From contig CAWINX010000003.1 of NCBI GenBank assembly GCA_963837585.1, positions 1,062,119 to 1,126,118 on the forward strand: a DNA stretch of 64,000 nucleotides. Reading direction: 5' to 3'. The stretch is from CAWINX01 sp963837585. Lineage in GTDB: Bacteria; Actinomycetota; Thermoleophilia; Solirubrobacterales; 70-9. A program made the position numbers and the translations under genes. Shown piece by piece: positions 19,305-29,136 of this stretch (its first letter is position 1; each line of letters opens with the position of its first letter). A model generated the notes under the pieces. It saw nothing but the letters and a program-made list of their open reading frames with translations, did no database searches and had not been told where the DNA came from.

Positions 19305-21199
19305 ATGGCCCAGCGCATACCCAGAGACGAGTCGCTGAGCCGCGTTCACGGCGTCGGCGCCCTGTTCGCGGCCGCCTACGGCAACGTCGGCTCCTCGATC
19401 TACTACGCCCTCGGCGTCACCGCGGCCTTCGCGCTCGGCCTCACCCCGGTCGCCTTCGTCATCTCCGGGCTGATCTTCGCCTGCACCGCCGCCACCTACG
19501 CGGAGGCGACCGTGATGTTCCCCGAGGCGGGTGGCTCCTCCAGCTTCGCCCGTCACGCGTTCAACGAGTTGGTCAGCTTCATCGCCGCCTGGGGCCAGAT
19601 GCTCAACTACACGATCACGGTCGCGATCTCGGCCTTCTTCGTGCCCCACTACCTGGCGGTCTTCTGGGCCCCGCTCGGGCACGGGCCCGGCGACGTGATC
19701 GCCGGCGCCGCGGTGATCGCCGGCCTCGCCGTGCTCAACATCCGCGGCTCGCAGGAGTCGGCGAAACTCAACCTGATCCTCGCGATCGCCGACCTCGCCA
19801 CCCAGGTCATCCTGGTCGGGATCGGCGTCGTCCTCGTGCTCAGCCCGCAGGTCCTGGTCGACAACGTCCACCTCGGCGTCGCCCCCACCTGGAGCGACTT
19901 CGCCCTCGGCATCGCGGTCGGGATGATCGCCTACACGGGGATCGAGACGATCTCGAACATGGCCGAGGAGGCGAAGGACGCCTCGCGGACGATCCCCCGC
20001 AGCGTCGGACTCGTCGTGCTCGCGGTGCTGGGGCTTTACCTGCTGATTCCGATCGTCGCCCTCTCGGCGATGCCGGTGGTCAAGGATGCGGCCGGGCACT
20101 TCACCACCGCCCTCGGCACCAAGTTCGCCGACGACCCGATCCTCGGCATCGTCGAGAACCTCGGGCTGAGCAGCGGCCCGACCGAGATACTGCGCTACTA
20201 CGTCGGCGTGCTTGGCGGCGGTGATCCTGCTGATCGCGACCAACGCCGGCCTGATCGGCGTCTCCCGCCTCACCTACTCGATGGGTCAGCACCGCCAGCT
20301 GCCCGAGGGGCTGCGTCAGGTCCATCCCCGTTACCGCACCCCATACATCGCGATCATCATCTTCTCGGTGGTCGCGATCATCACCCTGGTCCCCGGCCAG
20401 ACCGCCTTCCTGGCGACGATGTACTCGTTCGGCGCGATGCTCTCGTTCACGATCGCCCACGCCGCGGTGATCCAGCTGCGTCGCAACAACAGTGGAGTCG
20501 AGCGGACCTGGAAGCCGCCCCTCAACTTCCGGGCGTTCGGCGTCGAGGTGCCGATGACGGCGGTGCTGGGAGGGTTTGGCACCTTTGCCGCCTGGGTCGT
20601 CGTGATGGCGCTCAACCCTCGTACCCTCGTCGTCGGCATCGGTTGGATGGCGCTCGGGATCGTCGTCTACGTGCTCTATCGACGCAACCAGCGCCTGCCG
20701 CTGACCGAGACCGTCAAGGTGCTGCTGCCCGAGCCGCTCGGCGTCGAGGAGATCGAGTACCGAAGCGTGCTGGTCGGCTTCGAGGACGAGGAGCCGTTCT
20801 CGGAGGAGATGGTCGCGACCGCGGTCAAGCTCGCCTCGAAGCGACGCCGCGGCATCCACGTGCACTCGATGCTGACCGTCCCAACCCACCTGCCACTCGA
20901 TGCGGAAATGCGCGAAGCAGGAGGCGGAGGCGCAGAGCAAGGTCGAGGAGGCGAAGCTGATCGGCGGCCAGCGCGTCACCGGGCACGTCGAGCGGGTTCG
21001 CCCCGGCCAGGCCGGCTACTCGATCGCCGATGAGGCGAAGCTGATCAAGGCCGCCGCGGTCGTGGTCGGGCTGCGCTATCGCAGCGGCGCGCCGCTCTAC
21101 GACAAGACGCTGCAGACGGTGCTCGGTGAGCGGCCCTGCCGGGTGATCGTCGTCTCGAACCCGTCGGCCCAGCGCGGCGCCGAGCCCGTCCCGGCCTAG
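19305..21199 (+). CDS. APC-superfamily permease with universal-stress-like tail (two frame breaks)
   Basis: About 630 residues once two single-base shifts (near 20210 and 20905) are repaired. The first ~430 residues are a 12-helix APC permease (NVGSSIYYALGVTAAF, EAGGSSSFARHAFNELV, TGIETISNMAEEAKDA, NAGLIGVSRLTYSMGQHRQL). The last ~150 residues (IEYRSVLVGFEDEEPFSEEM, DEAKLIKAAAVVVGLRYRS, PCRVIVVSNPSA) have a universal stress protein (UspA) pattern. APC permeases with such tails include KimA-type potassium importers, though amino-acid transport is equally possible. A paralogue with the same architecture follows, and two RCK proteins come next. Confidence 0.82.
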
Positions 21200-21209
21200 A
21201 ATCGGCGCG

Positions 21210-21404
21210 ATGGCCTCGCCCGAGCGGATCTACCACGGCTCCGTACGGGCCTTTTCCCTGATTTTCGTCGTCCTGGGACTGGCGATCCTCGCGGTTACGC
21301 TGACCGGCGGTGGCGGCCCCCTCTCGGTCGGAACCTTCCTGGGCCTGGCCTTCCTCGCCGTCGGCGTGGCTCGTTTTTGGCTCAGCGGACGGAAGGTTCC
21401 ATGA
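21210..21404 (+). CDS. Small two-helix membrane protein between paired permeases
   Basis: 64 residues with two hydrophobic segments (SLIFVVLGLAILAVTLTG and SVGTFLGLAFLAVGVARF) joined by a Gly-rich turn. Its TGA overlaps the ATG of the second permease (ATGA), and it starts 10 bases after the first permease, so it is likely co-transcribed with both and may be an accessory subunit. No family is recognised. Confidence 0.7.
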   Translation: MASPERIYHGSVRAFSLIFVVLGLAILAVTLTGGGGPLSVGTFLGLAFLAVGVARFWLSGRKVP

Positions 21405-23356
21405 GCGAACCCGAGAGTCCGCCGGAGCGGGAGCCGCTGATCCAGCGCGGCCTTGGCGTCCCCTGGCTGTTTGCCGCCGCCTACTCGGCGGTCGGCTTCT
21501 CGATCTACTTCGCGCTCGGCGTCGTCGCCGACCGGGGCCTGGGCTTGACGCCGCTGATCTTCCTCGCCTCCGGGTTGCTCTTCGTGCTGACCACGCTGAG
21601 CTATGTCGAGGGCGGGGCGATGTTCCGCGAGCGCGGCGGCTCCTCGACCTTCGCCCGCCACGCCTTCAACGAGCTGATCGCCTTCATCGCCGGCTGGGCG
21701 ATCCTGATCGACTACCTGATCGTGATCGCCCTGGCGGCGATCTCGGTGCCGCATTACCTCGAGCCGATCTCCGGCAGCTTCTCCCAACCCGGCTGGGAGA
21801 TCGGCATCGCGGCCCTGGTCATCGTCGCCGCCTGCGGGCTCAACATCTTCAACGTCACCGGGCGGGGCCAGGGACGCACCCTCGCCCTGCTCGCCCTCGC
21901 CGACTTCGCTCTCCAGGTCACGGTGATCGTGGTCGGCGTGCTCGCCGTCTGGCACCCGGACCGCCTCACCGCTCAGCTCAATCTCTTCACCGACCCAAAC
22001 TTCACCGACATCGTCTACGCGCTGGTCGTCGCAATGCTCGCCTACGCCGGGATCGAGGCGGCCTCCGACCTGGCGCCGGACATCGAGGTCGAGCCGCGCG
22101 ACCTCAAGCGGATCGTCTCGCTGGGGGCGATCGCGGTGCCGCTCGTCTACGCGCTGATGGCGGCGATCGCGCTGATGGCGCTGCCGGTGATCGCCGGCCC
22201 GGACGGGCCGCAGACGGCACTCGGGCAGGAGTTCGTCGAGGAGCCGGTACTCGGCGTCGTCTCCGCCTTCCACCCGGCCTGGGTCGCGGACTCGATGCGC
22301 TGGATGGTCGCGCTGGTCGCCGCGCCGGTCCTCTTCTGGGCCGCCAACACCTCGATGCTCGGCGTCTCCCGCCACATTTACACGCTGGCGATCAACCGCC
22401 AGATCCCCAGCTGGCTGGGCAAGTTGAGCAAACGCCACGCGACGCCCTACGTGGCGATCGCCCTCTCGGGGGTGATCGCGATCGGCCTGGTCGCGCCGAC
22501 CAACGTCAAGCTGCTGGCCGGGATCTACGCCTTCGGGGCGACGCTGGCGATCACCATTGCCCACCTCTCGATCGTCCGGCTGCGGGTCAGCCAGCCGGAT
22601 CGTCCCCGGCCGTTTCGCGTTCCCTGGTCGGTGATGTGGGGCCAGGCCAGGCTGCCGGTGCCGGCGCTGATCGCCGCCCTGCTCAGCGGGCTCGCCTTCC
22701 TCAGCGTCCTCGCCTACCACGACACGGCCCGTTGGGTTGGCGGTGGCTGGATGGCCTTCGGGCTCCTCTTCTACGTCGTCTACCGCAAGGTCTTCGAGGG
22801 GACGACGCTGACCAGGCGCGTCTCGGTGACCGAGAAGGCGCTCACCAAGCAGGTCCCCGAGGTCGCCTACAGCAAGATCCTCGTTCCGATCTTCGGCACC
22901 AAGCTCGACGACGACATCGTCGCCACCGCGGGGCGCCTCGCCGCGGCGGAGCAGGAGGAGGCCGATGGCGAGGTCGATGACTCCTCGGTCGCTCTCGTCT
23001 ACGCGATCGAGGTGCCGCTGACGCTGCCGCTCGACGCCGAGCTGCCCGAGGAGATGGAGGAGGGGGCAAAGCGGGCGCTGGGCCGCGCCCGCGAGGTCGC
23101 CGAGGAGTACGAGGACGTCGAGGTCAGCACCGAGGCGATCCGCGCGCGCCAGGTGGGAGCGGGGATCGTCGAGGCCGCCCGCCGCCACGGCGTCGAGGCG
23201 ATCGTGATGGGCGCCGAGCCGCCGAGCAGGATCAAGGGCGGCGCGGTGCTTGGCGGAGTCGGCGCCGCCAGGCCGGCCGAGGTCGGCACGGCAACCGAGT
23301 ACGTGTTGAAGAAAGCTCCGTGCCGGGTGCTGCTCACGGCCCCGCCGGAAATTTAG
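21401..23356 (+). CDS. APC-superfamily permease with UspA-like domain
   Basis: 651 residues. Twelve hydrophobic helices occupy residues ~20-440 (AAAYSAVGFSIYFALGVVAD, RGGSSTFARHAFNELIAF, YAGIEAASDLAPDIE, NTSMLGVSRHIYTLAINRQ). A ~160-residue soluble tail then begins VAYSKILVPIFGTKLDDDIV and ends VLKKAPCRVLLTAPPE, the beginning and end of a universal stress protein fold. Start at 21401 rather than 21377 because it overlaps the upstream stop as ATGA. Substrate unknown: amino acid or, by analogy with KimA and the adjacent RCK genes, a cation. No frame break. Confidence 0.85.
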   Translation: MSEPESPPEREPLIQRGLGVPWLFAAAYSAVGFSIYFALGVVADRGLGLTPLIFLASGLLFVLTTLSYVEGGAMFRERGGSSTFARHAFNELIAFIAGWAILIDYLIVIALAAISVPHYLEPISGSFSQPGWEIGIAALVIVAACGLNIFNVTGRGQGRTLALLALADFALQVTVIVVGVLAVWHPDRLTAQLNLFTDPNFTDIVYALVVAMLAYAGIEAASDLAPDIEVEPRDLKRIVSLGAIAVPLVYALMAAIALMALPVIAGPDGPQTALGQEFVEEPVLGVVSAFHPAWVADSMRWMVALVAAPVLFWAANTSMLGVSRHIYTLAINRQIPSWLGKLSKRHATPYVAIALSGVIAIGLVAPTNVKLLAGIYAFGATLAITIAHLSIVRLRVSQPDRPRPFRVPWSVMWGQARLPVPALIAALLSGLAFLSVLAYHDTARWVGGGWMAFGLLFYVVYRKVFEGTTLTRRVSVTEKALTKQVPEVAYSKILVPIFGTKLDDDIVATAGRLAAAEQEEADGEVDDSSVALVYAIEVPLTLPLDAELPEEMEEGAKRALGRAREVAEEYEDVEVSTEAIRARQVGAGIVEAARRHGVEAIVMGAEPPSRIKGGAVLGGVGAARPAEVGTATEYVLKKAPCRVLLTAPPEI

Positions 23357-23375
23357 AGGCCCTAGTATCCGGCCA

Positions 23376-23819
23376 ATGTTCATCCTGATCGTCGGCTGCG
23401 GGCGGGTCGGCTCCTCCGTCGCTCGGGCGATGCTGCATGAGGGGCACGAAGTCTCCTGCCTCGACGAGGACCCCGAGTCCCACGCGCGACTCGAGGTCGG
23501 GCTCGACAAGAGCTGGGAGGATCTCGGCGGCCAATTCACGGTCGGCGCCGGCCTCGAGACCGATGCCCTGGTTGCCGCGGGGATTGAGAAGGCCGATGCC
23601 TTCATCGCTTCCACCGACGGCGACAACACCAACATCGTGATCGCCCAGATCGCCCAACGCCGCTACGAGGTGCCGACCGTGATCGCCAGGGTTCTCGACC
23701 CGCTGCGGGCCGAGTGGTACGAGCGCCAGGGCCTGCACACCATTTGCCCGACCAGGGTCGCGATCGACATGCTGGCGAGCGAAGTGCGGGAGACCGTCGG
23801 CCGGGGCGAGGGGTCTTAA
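23376..23819 (+). CDS. TrkA-N (RCK N-terminal) domain protein
   Basis: 147 residues: an NAD-binding Rossmann domain starting FILIVGCGRVGSSVARAML with TVGAGLETDALVAAGIEKAD and ASTDGDNTNIVIAQIAQ. There is no TrkA-C domain, so this is a short RCK regulatory subunit of the type that gates potassium transport in response to nucleotides. It lies 19 bases after the permease and 3 bases before a second, two-domain RCK protein. Confidence 0.9.
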   Translation: MFILIVGCGRVGSSVARAMLHEGHEVSCLDEDPESHARLEVGLDKSWEDLGGQFTVGAGLETDALVAAGIEKADAFIASTDGDNTNIVIAQIAQRRYEVPTVIARVLDPLRAEWYERQGLHTICPTRVAIDMLASEVRETVGRGEGS

Positions 23820-23822
23820 GGC

Positions 23823-24506
23823 ATGTACATCATCGTCGTCGGCGCCGGCAAGGTGGGGTGGAACCTGGCCCGCGAGCTGATCGAGAAGGACCACGAGGTG
23901 ACGGTGATCGAGAGCAATCGTCGCCGCTACCTGACCGTCGAGCAGGAGCTGGAGCACAACGTCTCCTATGGGGACGCCTCCGAGCTCTGGGTGCTCGAGC
24001 GGGCGGGGATCCAGCGCGCCGACATGGTGATCGCGGTCACCGGCGACGACGAGGACAACATGCTGATCTGCCAGGTGGCCAGGGAGAAGTACATGGTCGA
24101 GCGGGTGATCGCCCGCGTCAACAACCCGCGCAACCGCGAGCACTTCGACCTGCTCGGGATCAAGCCGACGGTCTCGGCGACCGACCTGATCCTCCGCCTG
24201 CTCGAGCACGAGGTGCCCGAGTACGGGCTGGTCCACCTGCTCAACCTCCAGGAGGAGCAGCTGGAGATCATCGAGATCCTGCTCGGCAAGGACTCCGGGG
24301 TGACCGGCCGGCGGGTCGGCGACCTCGAGATGCCCGAAGGCAGCCTGCTGATCTCGGTGCTGCGCGCCGGCAAGGGCTTCGTGCCGGGCTCCGACACGGT
24401 GCTGGAGCCGGGCGACGAGGTGCTGGCCGTGCTCGACCCGGGCAAGGAGGACGAACTGAAGGCCCTCTTCGGCCCCGGGGGCGGCGGCAACGGAGCGGAT
24501 GGCTGA
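23823..24506 (+). CDS. TrkA-type potassium uptake regulatory protein (RCK N + C)
   Basis: 227 residues. Rossmann N-domain (YIIVVGAGKVGWNLARELI, VTGDDEDNMLICQVA, ARVNNPRNREHFD) is followed by a TrkA-C ligand domain (VTGRRVGDLEMPEGSLLISV, LEPGDEVLAVLDPG). Proteins of this type assemble as rings on Trk/Ktr channels; no trkH or ktrB is present in the window, so its channel is either elsewhere or is the neighbouring APC permease. Its stop overlaps the start of the FAD reductase by 8 bases. Confidence 0.9.
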   Translation: MYIIVVGAGKVGWNLARELIEKDHEVTVIESNRRRYLTVEQELEHNVSYGDASELWVLERAGIQRADMVIAVTGDDEDNMLICQVAREKYMVERVIARVNNPRNREHFDLLGIKPTVSATDLILRLLEHEVPEYGLVHLLNLQEEQLEIIEILLGKDSGVTGRRVGDLEMPEGSLLISVLRAGKGFVPGSDTVLEPGDEVLAVLDPGKEDELKALFGPGGGGNGADG

Positions 24507-25729
24507 CCGCGAGGTCGACTTCCTGCTGATCGGCGGGGGGATGGCCTCGGCCCATTGCGCGGCGGAGCTGAGAAGGCGCGGTTCGGAGGGCTCGATCCTG
24601 CTGGTCGGCCGCGAGCCCGAGCCGCCCTACGAGCGGCCGCCGCTCTCCAAGGAGTACCTGCGCGGCGAGGCGACGCGCGAGGACGCTTACGTCAACCCGC
24701 TCTCCTGGTATGAGGAGAACGGGGTCGAGCTGCGCAGCGGCGCCAACGTGATGTCACTCGACCCGGAGGCGCGCACCGCGAAACTCCAGGGCGGGGAGGA
24801 GGTGTCGTTCGGCCAGGCGCTGCTCGGCACCGGCGCGATGGTCAACATCATGCGAGTCGAGGGGGCCGAGAACGAGGGCATCCATTACCTGCGCGCCTTC
24901 GGCAACTCAGACGCGATTCGCGCCGATGCCGAGGCGGCGGAGCACGTGGTGCTGGTGGGGGGCAGCTACATCGGCACCGAGGTCGCCGCCTCGCTGACCG
25001 CGAAGGGGACGAAGTGCACGATCGTGATGCTTGAGGACGTGACGCTGTCGCGGACCTTCGGCGAGGACGCCGGGCGCTGGTTCCAGGAGCAGCTCGAGTC
25101 GCGGGGCGTGACCGTCCACGGCGGCGAGGAGCTGGAGGCCTTCGAGGGGGACGGCCGGGTCCGGGCGGTCCTGACGAAGAGCGGCCTGGCGCTCGAGTGC
25201 GACGCGGTCGTGATCGGCGCCGGAGTGCGAGCCGACGCGATGCTCGCCCAGCGGGCCGGGCTCGAGGTCGACGACGGCGTTCTCTGCGACTCGAAGTTGC
25301 GGACCTCGGTCGAGGGGATCTACGCGGCGGGCGACTGCTGCTCCTACGACAGCGTCATCCACGGCCGCCGCCTGCGGGTCGAGCACTGGGACGTGGCAAT
25401 GCAGCAGGGCCGCCACGTCGCCGCCAACATGCTGGGCGACGAGCGCGACTACGAGGTGGTCCCCTACTTCTTCAGCGACCTCGCCGACTGGGCGAGCCTC
25501 GAGTACGTCGGCCCGGCGCGAGACTGGGACGAGGAGCTCTGGCGCGGCGATCGCGACGGCGGCGAGTTCTCGGTCTGGTACCTCAAGGACGGCAGGGTGG
25601 CGGGCTGTCTCAGCGTCGGCCGCGCCGAGGACCTGGCCGAAGCGCGCCGCCTGCTGGCCGACGGCGTCGACGTCTCGGGGCAAAGACGCGGTCGCCGATC
25701 CCAGCAGCGACCTGGGCAAGATTTCGTAG
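24499..25729 (+). CDS. FAD/NAD-dependent oxidoreductase (ferredoxin/rubredoxin reductase type)
   Basis: About 409 residues. FAD-binding LLIGGGMASAHCAAELRRRG, NAD-binding VVLVGGSYIGTEVAASL, second FAD motif GIYAAGDCCSYDS, and a C-terminal reductase-like domain with SVWYLKDGRVAGCLSVGR. It resembles the AIF/rubredoxin-reductase group that passes electrons from NAD(P)H to small iron-sulphur proteins. One extra G in the GGGG run near 25679 changes the frame; with it removed the protein ends KDAVADPSSDLGKIS at TAG 25727-25729, whereas uncorrected reading runs through the downstream tRNA gene. Confidence 0.85.
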
Positions 25730-25785
25730 GTCGCATCCGCGATATGCGCTTCATGCGCGTGGCTGGATATCCTCAAGTGGTTCGT

Positions 25786-25857
25786 TGCGCCCTGGTGTAA
25801 TTGGTAACACGCCAGCCTCTGGAGCTGGAATTTGGGGTTCGAGTCCCTGGGGCGCAG
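25786..25857 (+). tRNA. tRNA-Gln (anticodon CTG)
   Basis: 72-base cloverleaf: acceptor TGCGCCC pairs with GGGCGCA, D-arm GTGTAATTGGTAACAC, anticodon stem CCAGC/GCTGG with loop CTCTGGA (anticodon CTG, reads CAG), T-loop TTCGAGT, discriminator G. CCA is not encoded. The first base U and G discriminator fit glutamine. A degenerate HTH-HNH gene starts only about 40 bases beyond its 3' end. Confidence 0.93.
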
Positions 25858-25880
25858 TTCCTATCTCCGTCCGATGGCAT

Positions 25881-25896
25881 GCGAACATACGTTCGC
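25881..25896. promoter_or_regulatory. Near-perfect LexA (SOS) box next to tRNA-Gln
   Basis: GCGAACATACGTTCGC fits the Gram-positive LexA consensus CGAACRNRYGTTYG at every position. It ends 2 bases before the ATG at 25898 of the broken HTH-HNH gene, so that gene would be repressed by LexA and expressed on DNA damage. Confidence 0.7.
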
Positions 25897-25897
25897 A

Positions 25898-26511
25898 ATG
25901 GAGGAGGAAGTTAAACGTCTGGTTCTCCCAGCTTCCAAAAAGCGCTGCGCTGATAGCGCGGCATGCTGGCGGAAGGGGATGACTCAGGCAGAAGTTGCAA
26001 GGCGCCTCGATCTCGCGAAGCCAACGGTCTCCTACCACGTTCGTCGACTTGGAGTGCCCGCACAAGACAAGTGTGCACGTCGCTACGACTGGGATGCAGA
26101 TCCAGCGGGCGTACGACACGGGTCTGTCTAGCGCGAGTGCTCGCTTTGTTTCGGTTTCGCAGCTTGTACCTGGCACAAGGCCGTAAGCGCGAGGGCGACG
26201 TGGTGCCGCGCCCAACGAAGATGCCCATCGGAGCAGCTCCTGGTGGTCGGACGCGACGGCACGAATCGAACTCACCTCAAGAGCAGGCTGCATCGGACGA
26301 AGGACTCAAGGAGAATCGTTGTGAGAATTGCGGCATAACCGAGTGGCAGGGGAAGCAGCTGAACATGGAGCTTCATCACGTGAATGGAGATGGCGAGGAC
26401 AACCGTTTGGAGAACCTTCAGCTGCTCTGCGGCAATTGCCATTCCCAGACCGACAATTGGGGTGGGCGAGGGGTGCGTCGAAAGGTCGCCGCGGTCGAAC
26501 GGGCTGCGTAA
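25898..26511 (+). pseudogene. Degraded HTH plus HNH endonuclease gene
   Basis: Pieces of one ancestral protein read in three frames. An N-terminal helix-turn-helix (MTQAEVARRLDLAKPTVSYH) is in the first frame to TAG ~26131. Middle pieces IQRAYDTGLS, RPTKMPI and EQLLVVGRDGTNRTHLKSRL are in shifted frames. The HNH end GLKENRCENCGITEWQGK, MELHHVNGDGEDNRLENLQ, LLCGNCHSQTDNWGGRG closes at 26511. The HHVNG...N...H core and two CxxC pairs are intact. At least four or five indels in 600 bases exceed the indel rate elsewhere, so this may be a true relic rather than sequencing error. Such genes are common phage or plasmid passengers. Local G+C is visibly lower than in its neighbours. Confidence 0.65.
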
Positions 26512-26566
26512 AGCCCCTGCTCAGGAGCGGTTGATCGTCTAGGCCCTCTGCTACCTTCGGCCTCCG

Positions 26567-27277
26567 ATGAAGCCCCGGTTTTCTCTTTTCGCGGCCCTGC
26601 CGCTGGCCGCGCTGGCAATCGCCGGGTGTGGAGGTGGGGGAGGGAGCGACTCGACCGCGGCGAGCGTCGCGACCACGGCGACGACTACGCCGTTGACCAA
26701 GGACGAGCTGATCTCGCGCGGGGACGCGATCTGCGCTGAGGTGAACGCGGCGGTCGGGACCGTGGGCTCGGCCAGTAGCGACTCCTCCAACCAGGTCGGC
26801 CAGGTCGCCGACCTCTACACCGGCATGGTCGACAGCCTCGAGGGCCTGGGCGCGCCCGACGACACCGCCGGCTATTCCGAGTTCATCACCGCCGCCAACG
26901 ACCTCTCCAAGGCCGAGAGTGACGCGAAGCTCGCCGCCGAGCGCAACGACAGCGCCGCGCTGGCCACGGCCCAGTCCCAAGCGTCCTCGGCGCTCGCCTC
27001 GCTCCAGTCGGCCGCGCAGTCCTACGGGTTCCAGGACTGCGGCCAGGGGCCGAGCGCTCCGACGTCGACTTCCACGACAACGACGCCCTCAGGTGGGGCG
27101 ACGGCTCCGACGACGACCACCCCGGCGGCGCCGGTCACTCCGGCGCCCGCACCCGCTCCGACGACCGGTGGCGCCGGCGGAACGACCGGGACCGGCGGCG
27201 GCTCGACCGGCGGTGGAACCTCCACCGGCGGGGGCGGCTCAAGCGGCGGCGGCTCCGGCGGCATCGGCCCCGGCTGA
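26567..27277 (+). CDS. Lipoprotein with Thr/Gly/Pro-rich C-terminal tail
   Basis: 236 residues: signal peptide with lipobox LAIAGC, a short Ser/Thr linker, then a helical domain of ~130 residues (TKDELISRGDAICAEVNAAV to SYGFQDCGQG) with two cysteines (DAICAEV and FQDCGQ) likely bridged. The last 80 residues are low-complexity Thr/Pro then Gly/Ser. The helical unit resembles small exported proteins of actinobacteria whose function is unknown. Anchored to the outer face of the membrane by inference. Confidence 0.75.
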   Translation: MKPRFSLFAALPLAALAIAGCGGGGGSDSTAASVATTATTTPLTKDELISRGDAICAEVNAAVGTVGSASSDSSNQVGQVADLYTGMVDSLEGLGAPDDTAGYSEFITAANDLSKAESDAKLAAERNDSAALATAQSQASSALASLQSAAQSYGFQDCGQGPSAPTSTSTTTTPSGGATAPTTTTPAAPVTPAPAPAPTTGGAGGTTGTGGGSTGGGTSTGGGGSSGGGSGGIGPG

Positions 27278-27308
27278 GCGGGTCGAGAACCGGCGCATCT
27301 CGGAGTCC

Positions 27309-29136
27309 TCAGGCAGCTGAGGACTCGGCCCAGGCTCCGTAGAGGCGGGAGTAGGGGCCCTTCGCGGCGATCAACTCCTCGTGGGTGCCCCGCCTCGGCG
27401 ATTCGTCCCCCTTCCAGCACGACGATCTTGCCGGCGCGGCGGATCGTCGAAAGGCGGTGGGCGATGACGATCGCGGTGCGTCCCTGCAGGAGGCGCTCCA
27501 GCCCCCGCTCGATCGTCTTCTCGGTCCGCACGTCGACGTTTGAGGTCGCCTCGTCGAGGATCAGGATCCGCGGCTCGGCCAGCAGCGCCCGGGCGAAGGC
27601 GACGAGCTGTCGCTGGCCCGCCGAGAGCTGCACACCGCGCTCGCCGACCTGGGTCTCGATCCCCTCCGGCAGCGCCGCGATGAATCCCGTCGCCCCGACC
27701 GCGGCGGCGGCGTCCTCGATCTCCTCCAGCGTCGCCTCGGGCCTGCCGAAGGCGATGTTCTCCCGCACGCTGCCGGAGAAGAGGAACCCCTCCTGCGGGA
27801 CGATCCCCAGCTGCCCGCGCAGCGCCCGCTGCTGGACTCCTCGCAGGTCGTGGCCGTCGATCGAGACGCGACCTGCCTGAGGGTCGTAGAAGCGGGCGAC
27901 CAGCTTCGCGAAGGTCGACTTGCCCGCCCCGGTCGCACCGACCAGCGCCAGCGTCTGACCGGGAGGGACATGCAGGTCGACGTCCTTCAGGGCCCACTCG
28001 ACCTGCTCCCCGGCCTTTTCCTGTTCCAGCGCGTCGTCGGCATAGGCGAAGGAGACGCCTTCCATGAGGATCTCGCCGCGCAGCTCTCCCGGGTCGATCG
28101 CGCCTGGCGCGTCGACCATGTCGGGCTTGGTGTCGAGCAGGTCGAAGATCTTGTCCAGCGCCGCCATCCCCTGCTGGTAGGTCGTGTAGAGCTGGGAGAG
28201 CTGCTGGATCGGGTCGAAGAAGACCTGGAGGTAGCCGATGAAGGCGACGATCGTGCCGATCTGGATCTTGTGGTCGATCGCCTGGGTGCCCCCGTAGAGC
28301 AGGATCGCCGCGATCCCGACCGCAGAGAGCAGCTCGACCGCCGGGAAGTAGGAGGCATTGAGGTAGACCGTCTTCATGTTGATCGCGCGGTTTTGCTCGT
28401 TGAGGTCGGTCATCGCCTCCTCGTGCCGCGGCTCCTGGCCGAAGCTGCGCACCACCCGTACCCCACTCAACGTCTCCTGCAGGTAGGCGGTGATCGCCGC
28501 GATCCGCTCGCGGGTCGCCCGGTAGGTGCCGGCGGAGACGATCCGGAAGACGATGCTGGCGACGGCGAGCAGCGGGAAGGTGAGGAAGGTGATCAGCGCC
28601 AGCTTGATATCGAGGAAGAGCAGGATCACCACCACCCCGACCAGGGTCAGGGTGCTGGAGAACATCGTCACGACGCCGTCGGTGACGAGCTGGTTGAGCG
28701 CCTCGATGTCGTTGGTCATCCGCGAGATCAGCACGCCGGGGCTGCGTCGCGTGAAGAAGCCGATCGACATCGACTGCAGGTGGGCGAAGACGCGTTCCCG
28801 CAGGTCCTGCAGCGCCCGCGTTCCGACCCAGCCGACCATGTAGGTCTGCAGGTAGGTGGCGGCGGCGTAGAGGACCGCGACGACGACGAAGGCGGCGACG
28901 ATCAGGTCGAGGGCGCCGACGTCGCCGGCGACGATCCCCGAGTCGACTGCCCTGCCCGCCAGGTAAGGAGGAGCGAGCCCGGCGGCGGTCGCGATCAGCA
29001 GTCCGACGAACATCAGCGCGACCCGGCCGCGGTAGGGGCGCAGCAGCCCGACCATCCAGCGCACCTTGCGCCCGCGCTGGTCCTGGCCGCGGATCAGCCG
29101 CCAGACGGATTTGAGCAGCAGCCAGGCATCCCTCAT
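27309..29136 (-). CDS. ABC exporter half-transporter, canonical ATPase site (frame break near 27395)
   Basis: About 608 residues: six transmembrane helices (residues ~35-310) fused to a nucleotide-binding domain. Walker A VGATGAGKSTF, signature LSAGQRQLVAFARALL (altered from LSGGQ), Walker B ILILDEATSNVD with the catalytic Glu, switch His in IAHRLS. An extra G in GGGG near 27395 breaks the end; corrected, it closes as GTHEELIAAKGPYSRLYGAW at TGA 27309. Start overlaps the stop of its partner by 4 bases. Together they would form a heterodimeric multidrug- or lipid-type exporter. Confidence 0.9.

Noticed and set aside
25730..25800. FAD reductase reading through into the tRNA-Gln gene
   Set aside because: Removing one G near 25679 gives a natural end at 25729 with a family-typical C-terminus; the run-on tail is an artefact.
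27022..27308. Long Pro-rich tail of the ABC transporter overlapping the lipoprotein gene
   Set aside because: It is the antisense of the lipoprotein's Thr/Gly/Pro tail; a one-base correction near 27395 gives the normal ABC C-terminus at 27309.
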